Shown piece after piece: positions 41,539 to 45,816 of a DNA stretch of 45,816 bases. The DNA lies in the NCBI GenBank assembly GCA_964478945.1, contig CAYZJV010000019.1, positions 1 through 45,816 on the forward strand. Direction: 5' to 3'. The notes beneath the pieces were generated by a model, which saw only the letters and a list, made by a program, of their open reading frames with translations, was not told the DNA's origin and did not search any database. The position numbers and the translations under genes were made by a program. How positions within the stretch are numbered: position 1 is the first letter of the stretch; every line of letters begins with the position of its first letter. The DNA is from CAYZJV01 sp964478945. Its GTDB lineage: Bacteria; Spirochaetota; Spirochaetia; Sphaerochaetales; Sphaerochaetaceae.

Positions 41539-42993
41539 TCATATCTGGTACTTGTGACCTTCTTCTTGATAGAAGATGGTACCGAAGTTCATGATTCCAT
41601 TCGGATCAAAGGCCTCCTTCAGCTTCTCCAGCATGTAGTATGCCGAACCATGCTCCTCCTTTGACCATTCGTTGCGGTACTTGCCGATACCGTGATGGTG
41701 GCACATAGATCCGCCGAGCTTCAAAGTCTCCTCCACGATGATTTTTTGGAGAGGGTGGTGGTACACCCTCATTTCGTCCTGCGGAGCACAGTGGATATCG
41801 TAGTTGTAGACGAAATACATGTTGGTTCCATTGATGTAACTATGTGAGGAATGTCCTCCCAACATGGTCAGATCATGGGCTCGTGTATATTCTTCCCGTA
41901 CCCTTTTCATCACATTGTGGTAGATTTTCGGGATGGTCTCCCAGTCGGCGGAGATTTCGGTGGTGAAGCCCGAATGCGAGTCGTGTTCCTTCATGCCTTC
42001 GAACTCATCGTCGATATCCTGCTGGGACCAGTTGAGGTTGTTGAACCAATCCTCTATCAACTTGGAGTCCACTTGCTCGATGATGCCGTCCTCGAACTTC
42101 TTCGCCGCATCTTCGATCGCTTGGCATGTGGCATCCACAATACCTTTCGGACCTTCGGCCATGAACAGCAACACGCATTTGCCCTTGTGGAAATGGTAGA
42201 AATGTTGGGCAGCATCCTCTTCGGAGTAGGTTCTTGCGACCGAAGGCCTGAATCCATTGGTCACCACTTCCCTCAAGGCCTTGATCCCGGTATCCACATC
42301 CTTGACCAAATATCCGTAGAATCTGTTGTTCTCGGGGTAATGGGCGAATATCTTGACGGTCACCTCGGTGATGTAGCACAATGTGCCCTCGTTGCCGATC
42401 GCGATATGGCGGATATCGGGTCCTCCCGAACGTCTCGGCACATTCTTGATGCGACATACCTGTCCATCGGGAAATACACATTCGAGTCCCACGACCATAT
42501 CCTCGATGGCTCCATAGAGGGTGGAAAGTTGCCCGATGCTTCTGGTGGCGACCAGACCACCATACTTGGCCACCGGTTTCGATTGTGGTGAATGGCCTGT
42601 GGTGCAACCGACTTTCCTCAATTCATCCTCAAGGACTTGCAAGGGGACACCCGCCTGCACAGTGGCTTGCATGTTGTAGGGATCGATCTTGAGAATGCGG
42701 TCCAGATGCTTGCAATCGATTACCAGCGTCTGTTCCTTCCAGTTTTCCAACCCCCCTTCGGTAGCTGTCTTGCCAGCCCTGGGGATCACATTGATGCCGT
42801 TGTCGTTGCAGAATTTCAACAGCATGCCGATCTCCTCGGTATCCTTGGGATACACGATCGCAAGGGGTTGCGGCACATCCAGCACATGCCTCGCCTTGGC
42901 ATATTTCTTGTAACGATCGGCCGAGGCATCGTAGAGGTCCCCGCTATTGGTATTGATTTGATCCGAGGTCAACATTGCTTGCAATCGGGTCAT
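41539..42993 (-). CDS. FAD-binding oxidoreductase of the alkyldihydroxyacetonephosphate synthase (AGPS)-like family
   Basis: About 484 residues. The N-terminal FAD_binding_4 domain is LAIVYPKDTEEIGMLLKFCNDNGINVIPRAGKTATEGG through GGLVATRSIGQLSTLYGAIEDMVVGLECVFPDG, where the conserved (A/S)TR..G segment and IEDMVVG match AGPS and glycolate-oxidase-type enzymes. The C-terminal FAD-oxidase domain carries SMCHHHGIGKYR, the triple-His motif of AGPS. True ether-lipid synthesis is not implied: neighbouring EtfAB suggests it is a flavin dehydrogenase passing electrons to ETF. The ATG at 42993 has AGGA 5 nt upstream; a TTG at 43095 would overlap the promoter. Substrate unknown. Confidence 0.8.
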   Translation of the reverse strand: MTRLQAMLTSDQINTNSGDLYDASADRYKKYAKARHVLDVPQPLAIVYPKDTEEIGMLLKFCNDNGINVIPRAGKTATEGGLENWKEQTLVIDCKHLDRILKIDPYNMQATVQAGVPLQVLEDELRKVGCTTGHSPQSKPVAKYGGLVATRSIGQLSTLYGAIEDMVVGLECVFPDGQVCRIKNVPRRSGGPDIRHIAIGNEGTLCYITEVTVKIFAHYPENNRFYGYLVKDVDTGIKALREVVTNGFRPSVARTYSEEDAAQHFYHFHKGKCVLLFMAEGPKGIVDATCQAIEDAAKKFEDGIIEQVDSKLIEDWFNNLNWSQQDIDDEFEGMKEHDSHSGFTTEISADWETIPKIYHNVMKRVREEYTRAHDLTMLGGHSSHSYINGTNMYFVYNYDIHCAPQDEMRVYHHPLQKIIVEETLKLGGSMCHHHGIGKYRNEWSKEEHGSAYYMLEKLKEAFDPNGIMNFGTIFYQEEGHKYQI

Positions 42994-43039
42994 GATTTCC
43001 TGTGTTTCCAAAACTTCCTCCCAGGTATTACCACTAGTA

Positions 43040-43055
43040 TCCAAATGATTTCCAA
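43040..43055. promoter_or_regulatory. RpiR-operator-like site A (imperfect)
   Basis: TCCAAATGATTTCCAA resembles the perfect palindrome at 43141-43158 in its ATTTCCAA half and lies just downstream of the operon's -10. Confidence 0.4.
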
Positions 43056-43066
43056 CTATGGTGTCA

Positions 43067-43095
43067 ATGGTAGATGGCGGTGGGGGTAATGTCAA
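43067..43095 (-). promoter_or_regulatory. promoter of the AGPS-like/ETF/SDR/FGGY operon
   Basis: On the minus strand: TTGACA (43090-43095), 17-bp spacer, TACCAT (43067-43072). The spacing is ideal and the predicted start is ~65 nt upstream of the ATG at 42993. Confidence 0.6.
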
Positions 43096-43100
43096 TGAAA

Positions 43101-43118
43101 TATGGAAAATTTTCTATA
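43101..43118. promoter_or_regulatory. RpiR-operator-like site B
   Basis: TATGGAAAATTTTCTATA has a perfect GAAAATTTTC core and near-perfect flanks, immediately upstream of the operon's -35 box. Confidence 0.5.
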
Positions 43119-43140
43119 AAAATTATTAAAATACATAATA

Positions 43141-43158
43141 ATTGGAAATATTTCCAAT
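43141..43158. promoter_or_regulatory. RpiR-operator-like site C, perfect 18-bp palindrome
   Basis: ATTGGAAATATTTCCAAT is a perfect palindrome in the divergent region between the catabolic operon and its RpiR regulator. The GGAAAT/ATTTCC core recurs at sites A and B. Confidence 0.65.
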
Positions 43159-43176
43159 ACAAAACGGGTTTTTCCC

Positions 43177-43205
43177 TCGACAGTTCCACTAGGATCGTGT
43201 ATCAT
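43177..43205 (+). promoter_or_regulatory. promoter of the RpiR regulator gene
   Basis: TCGACA (43177-43182), 17-bp spacer, TATCAT (43200-43205); transcription should begin near 43212, just before GGAGG. Confidence 0.5.
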
Positions 43206-43235
43206 CGGCTAGCATTGCATGGAGGCGCCATTGAA

Positions 43236-43949
43236 GTGATCGCACTTGATCTGAACTCGCTCAACACGTTGGAACGACACATTCATGAAACCCTGCGTTC
43301 GCAAAAGGATCTTTCCGAACAACTCAGGATTACCCAAGCCGCCGATCTGTGCCGTTGTTCGGTTTCGAAAATCTCCAAATTCGTCAAGAAGCTGGGATTT
43401 CGCAACTACAAACAGTATTTGGATTTTCTTGCGGGGAAACCGATCGAGGGAATGGGTACCACAGCTGAATTGCAGAGGGTACAAAACTTCCTGGAAGCCT
43501 TCGATTCCTCACTGGTCGATGAATTGCACACGTTGATCCTAAACCATTCCAAGGTCATCCTGTTCGGATACGGTCCATCATTCCTCTGTGCCCAGTACTT
43601 TGAATACCGCTTCCGCAATTGTTCGGACAAAGTCACCATGGCTGTCTCGGACGAGATTTCGACAATGAACATGGTGGATGATTCCACCTTGCTCATCATC
43701 ATCACCGAGACGGGGCGATTCCACTCATTTCAGGATATCTACCGCCATGCCAAAGAAAAAGGATGCGAGGTGGTTATACTTGTGGAGGAGTTCAATGACC
43801 GTCTGCTGGACCAATGCGACCACATCTTCTGGCTTTCCTCTTCTTTACAGCCACAACACCTGCAACCGTATGAGAAATCGAGGACGTTGTTCTTCATCTT
43901 TCTTGAGGAGATAGTCCAGAGGTTCCTTTCGGGACAACTGCAGCAATAA
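43236..43949 (+). CDS. RpiR-family transcription regulator with SIS domain
   Basis: About 237 residues. The N-terminal helix-turn-helix is in LSEQLRITQAADLCRCSVSKISKFVKKLGFRNYKQYLDFLAG, typical of RpiR proteins. The C-terminal SIS domain (about 85-215) has HSKVILFGYGPSFLCAQYFEYRF and MVDDSTLLIIITETGRF, which bind phosphosugars. No in-frame ATG fits the domain start; GTG at 43236 has GGAGG ten bases upstream and begins MIALDLNSLNTLERHIHE. It is divergent from the catabolic operon and probably controls it through the palindromes in between, responding to a sugar phosphate made by the FGGY kinase. Confidence 0.87.
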   Translation: MIALDLNSLNTLERHIHETLRSQKDLSEQLRITQAADLCRCSVSKISKFVKKLGFRNYKQYLDFLAGKPIEGMGTTAELQRVQNFLEAFDSSLVDELHTLILNHSKVILFGYGPSFLCAQYFEYRFRNCSDKVTMAVSDEISTMNMVDDSTLLIIITETGRFHSFQDIYRHAKEKGCEVVILVEEFNDRLLDQCDHIFWLSSSLQPQHLQPYEKSRTLFFIFLEEIVQRFLSGQLQQ

Positions 43950-43952
43950 TTC

Positions 43953-43979
43953 TTGCATAAATACCCTGGATGATATAGT
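43953..43979 (+). promoter_or_regulatory. promoter of tRNA-Leu
   Basis: TTGCAT (43953-43958), 15-bp spacer, TATAGT (43974-43979), about 25 bp before the mature tRNA 5' end. The spacer is short. Confidence 0.5.
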
Positions 43980-44004
43980 CTGAGCAAAGTTTACGACCAT
44001 TGGG

Positions 44005-44088
44005 GCCGAAATGGTGGAATTGGTAGACACAAGGGACTTAAAATCCCTTGTCCGTAAGGACGTGCGGGTTCAAGTCCCGCTTTCGGCA
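44005..44088 (+). tRNA. tRNA-Leu (anticodon TAA)
   Basis: An 84-base class II tRNA. The acceptor stem GCCGAAA pairs with TTTCGGC. The anticodon stem GGGA-CTTAAAA-TCCC carries TAA. The variable arm is GTCCGTAAGGAC-like and the T-arm GCGGGTTCAAGTCCCGC is complete. A73 is present; CCA is not encoded and must be added enzymatically. Confidence 0.97.
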
Positions 44089-44304
44089 GAATTTGATCAA
44101 TCCATCTACTTCCCGATGGCTTGTATTTCCTATGTTGAGTCTTCTTACCCATCATATGATTTCATCGTATGGACTCATATGACAATTTTCTTTGAAAGCA
44201 TTAGTAGTATTGGCTCTAACAAAGAAATAAATGGAATATGGTGCTCTTCAGGTTCTATGAAATATGCACACCTGGGAACGTATCGAACAATATCACAACT
44301 TCCT
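44089..44304. other. A+T-richer segment after tRNA-Leu with no convincing gene
   Basis: 216 bp with visibly lower G+C than the flanks and several CATATGA words. An open frame of ~66 codons (from the ATG at 44116) runs through it but lacks a ribosome site and recognisable motifs. No copy of the tRNA 3' end is seen, so an integrated element cannot be shown. Confidence 0.4.
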
Positions 44305-45261
44305 TCATTCATATGAGAATCGGACCGTTCTGGTATCTTCCTCTATCCCCAGTGGCTTGTGCAGCATGTCGTAGAGATTCGGTCTTCTTGTCTTGATCCA
44401 ACGTCTTCCCGTACTGGAAGGGATGAGATCGAGATCGAGATCTGCGATCACCATATCGTCTCCGATGGAATCGGATTCGGCCAGTATATCCCCATAGGGA
44501 TCGAGGATCATTGCATTGCCCGTCCTCAATTCGTTGTCGTCCCTTCCCACACCATTGCTGAAGATGAGGAACATGCCGTTGTCGTGGGCCCGAGAGGGGA
44601 GCCATCTGAGGATCCAACCTCTTCCATTTGGTCCTTGGAACGCTTCCCTCAGGGCCTCGGGATCGGTATCCCTTCCGTCCCACAGCCTCATGTCGATATG
44701 CTTCATTCCCTTCGGACTCGCCGAGTTGCAGCCTCCGGTCTGATGTGGTGCGAGCAGGATCTGTGCTCCCATCAAGGCGGTGATGCGCACATTCTCCACG
44801 ATATTGTTGTCATAGCAGGTCAAGACACCCAGAGTGATGTGCTCTGGAGTTTCGAAGACGGTGTAGGAGGAACCACTGGACATGTGGGAGCTGATGAAGG
44901 TATGGATTTTCCGGTGGATGCGTATACTTCCGTCTGAGAGGGCCACCACATAGGTGTTGTACATGCTCCCGTCATCGGTCAGTTCGATCAGTCCCGCACC
45001 GATGGTCATTCCATATTGCTTGGCAAGCGATATCAGATGCTGTGTGGATGGCCCCGAAGGGACCGGTTCGGCCAAGGATTGGACACCGGCTTTGTCCAGG
45101 TTGCGCACATGCCAATACCCGGTGATGCACATCTCGGGGAAGACCATCAATTTGACGTCCCGGGAGGCCGCCTTTCGCACAAACCCGGTGATTGTCGAAA
45201 GATTCGCATCCTTGTCACCCGCCTTGTGCCTGAACTGTACACTCGCTACCTTCACTTTCAT
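44305..45261 (-). CDS. carbon-nitrogen hydrolase (nitrilase superfamily amidase)
   Basis: A 318-residue hydrolase with the Glu-Lys-Cys triad: E43 in LMVFPEMC, K118 in RIHRKIHTF and C149 in LGVLTCYDNN. The family hydrolyses amides, nitriles or carbamoyl groups; members include N-carbamoylputrescine and aliphatic amidases. The ATG at 45261 has GGAGG upstream, and a TATAGT lies further back as a possible -10 box. The frame continues 40 codons further but not with family sequence. The C-terminal part (LIPSSTGRRWIKTRRPNLYDML) is typical of the family. Substrate unknown; the divergent VOC gene gives no clear hint. Confidence 0.88.
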   Translation of the reverse strand: MKVKVASVQFRHKAGDKDANLSTITGFVRKAASRDVKLMVFPEMCITGYWHVRNLDKAGVQSLAEPVPSGPSTQHLISLAKQYGMTIGAGLIELTDDGSMYNTYVVALSDGSIRIHRKIHTFISSHMSSGSSYTVFETPEHITLGVLTCYDNNIVENVRITALMGAQILLAPHQTGGCNSASPKGMKHIDMRLWDGRDTDPEALREAFQGPNGRGWILRWLPSRAHDNGMFLIFSNGVGRDDNELRTGNAMILDPYGDILAESDSIGDDMVIADLDLDLIPSSTGRRWIKTRRPNLYDMLHKPLGIEEDTRTVRFSYE

Positions 45262-45324
45262 CCCGCTTGCCTCCATGTGCCCACTATAATCGAAGCACAT
45301 GCGGGTCGCAACCAAGAAATCCCC

Positions 45325-45352
45325 TTCAACAACCTCATGATTCGTGGATAAT
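45325..45352 (+). promoter_or_regulatory. promoter of the VOC gene (leaderless type)
   Basis: TTCAAC (45325-45330), 16-bp spacer, GATAAT (45347-45352), then 7 nt to the ATG at 45360. Confidence 0.45.
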
Positions 45353-45359
45353 GGATGGC

Positions 45360-45812
45360 ATGGAGAATACACGGTTTTCACATGTCAATTTGATAAGTAG
45401 TGATTGGAGGGCTCTTGCCGATTTCTACATCCAAGTGTTCGGGTGCAGGGAAAAGCCCCCTGTGCGGGATCTGGAAGGTGGTTGGGTGGATGACCTCACC
45501 GGTCTGTCCGATACCCATATCAAGGGTATGCATCTTCTCTTGCCCGGAATGGGTGATGATGGACCGACCTTGGAGATATTCCAGTACCACGAGAATAGGA
45601 AAAATGATGACAGAGCCATCAATCTGGAGGGATTCGGCCACATCGCGTTCGCTGTGGAGGATGTGGAGGAGCGTGTCCAAGCGCTGCTCGCACATGGAGG
45701 ATCATTGGTGGGGAAATCCATCGATGCAACGATCGAAGGTGCGGGGCGGATTTCTGTAGTGTATGCGAGGGATCCCGAAGGGAACATTCTTGAATTGCAA
45801 AAATGGACGTGA
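45360..45812 (+). CDS. VOC-superfamily (glyoxalase/dioxygenase fold) protein
   Basis: A 150-residue protein with the two beta-alpha-beta-beta-beta modules of the VOC fold. Module one runs from FSHVNLISSDWRALADFYIQVFGC, with a metal-ligand-like His; module two has GFGHIAFAVEDVEERVQALLAHGGSLVG and VVYARDPEGNILELQKW, with His and Glu at the expected ligand positions. Members include glyoxalase I, epimerases and dioxygenases. The function is not specific from sequence. An ATG three codons earlier (45351) would overlap the -10 box; no ribosome site precedes either. The stop lies 4 bases before the window end. Confidence 0.82.
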   Translation: MENTRFSHVNLISSDWRALADFYIQVFGCREKPPVRDLEGGWVDDLTGLSDTHIKGMHLLLPGMGDDGPTLEIFQYHENRKNDDRAINLEGFGHIAFAVEDVEERVQALLAHGGSLVGKSIDATIEGAGRISVVYARDPEGNILELQKWT

Positions 45813-45816
45813 GTGC

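Noticed and set aside
41539..42993. Ether-lipid synthesis enzyme
   Set aside because: The AGPS-like motifs are real, but the EtfBA, SDR and sugar-kinase context argues for catabolic dehydrogenation. Only the family, not the reaction, is claimed.
44116..44316. Open frame of ~66 codons downstream of tRNA-Leu
   Set aside because: No ribosome site, no recognisable domain, composition unlike nearby genes, and it runs out of the tRNA sequence in the same frame. Not reported as a gene.

Overview
The window reads as a chromosome segment of a free-living or gut-associated spirochaete-like bacterium of moderate G+C, most likely near Sphaerochaetaceae. This placement is an inference from gene content: GlnRS, a glgA-glgC pair, a class II aldolase, a Crp/Fnr-Feo-Trx-peroxiredoxin block, lipoprotein signals with relaxed lipoboxes, and outer-membrane-type proteins. 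No phage, insertion sequence, CRISPR array or classical defence island is visible. The sequence has one 100-N assembly gap at 883-982.

Layout. 1-4.1 kb: 3' end of an RlmKL-type rRNA methyltransferase carrying a long Arg/Asp repeat tail, a lipoprotein with three LCCL domains, and an amidohydrolase. 4.1-10.6 kb: glnS, a MATE exporter, an HtrA protease and uvrB. 10.6-16.4 kb: a thiBPQ-type thiamine transporter under a TPP riboswitch, followed by a small outer-membrane-like protein and a caspase-fold lipoprotein. 16.4-19.2 kb: a NikR-family regulator with a TroA/ABC-3-type metal importer and a long-spaced dyad operator. 19.3-24.6 kb: nnrE-nnrD fusion, a small membrane protein, a Nudix hydrolase, and glgA-glgC. 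24.6-28.2 kb: TPR protein-tsaE-tsaB-trxB, directly preceded by 6S RNA. 28.2-30.9 kb: infC-rpmI-rplT-coiled-coil operon and fructose-bisphosphate aldolase. 31-34.6 kb: a membrane-anchored protein of unknown function, TatD, peroxiredoxin, thioredoxin and a Crp/Fnr regulator. 34.7-37.5 kb: feoA-feoA-feoB-Cys-rich peptide with two copies of a GTTAG-N6-CTAAC operator. 37.5-43.9 kb: a catabolic operon (AGPS-like flavoprotein, EtfB, EtfA, SDR, FGGY kinase) divergent from an RpiR regulator, with palindromes in the shared region. 44-45.8 kb: tRNA-Leu, a nitrilase-family amidase and a VOC protein.

Recurring regulatory architecture. Seven genes without a Shine-Dalgarno sequence have a well-formed -35/-10 promoter whose -10 box ends only 6-9 nt before the ATG, so their mRNAs should be leaderless or nearly so. 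In two places a -35 box is embedded in the hairpin that follows the upstream gene. Other genes have strong GGAGG-type sites, and translational coupling by ATGA overlaps is common.

The most interesting leads are: the leaderless promoter class; the NikR-like regulator that lacks most canonical nickel ligands yet sits beside a clear long-spaced dyad and an ABC-3 importer; the RpiR-controlled AGPS-like/ETF/kinase operon; the coupled beta-barrel/caspase-like lipoprotein pair; the cysteine-free triple-LCCL lipoprotein; and an unexplained structured element at 16304-16425. Family assignments and base-level motifs were read directly from the sequence; no database search or folding program was run.
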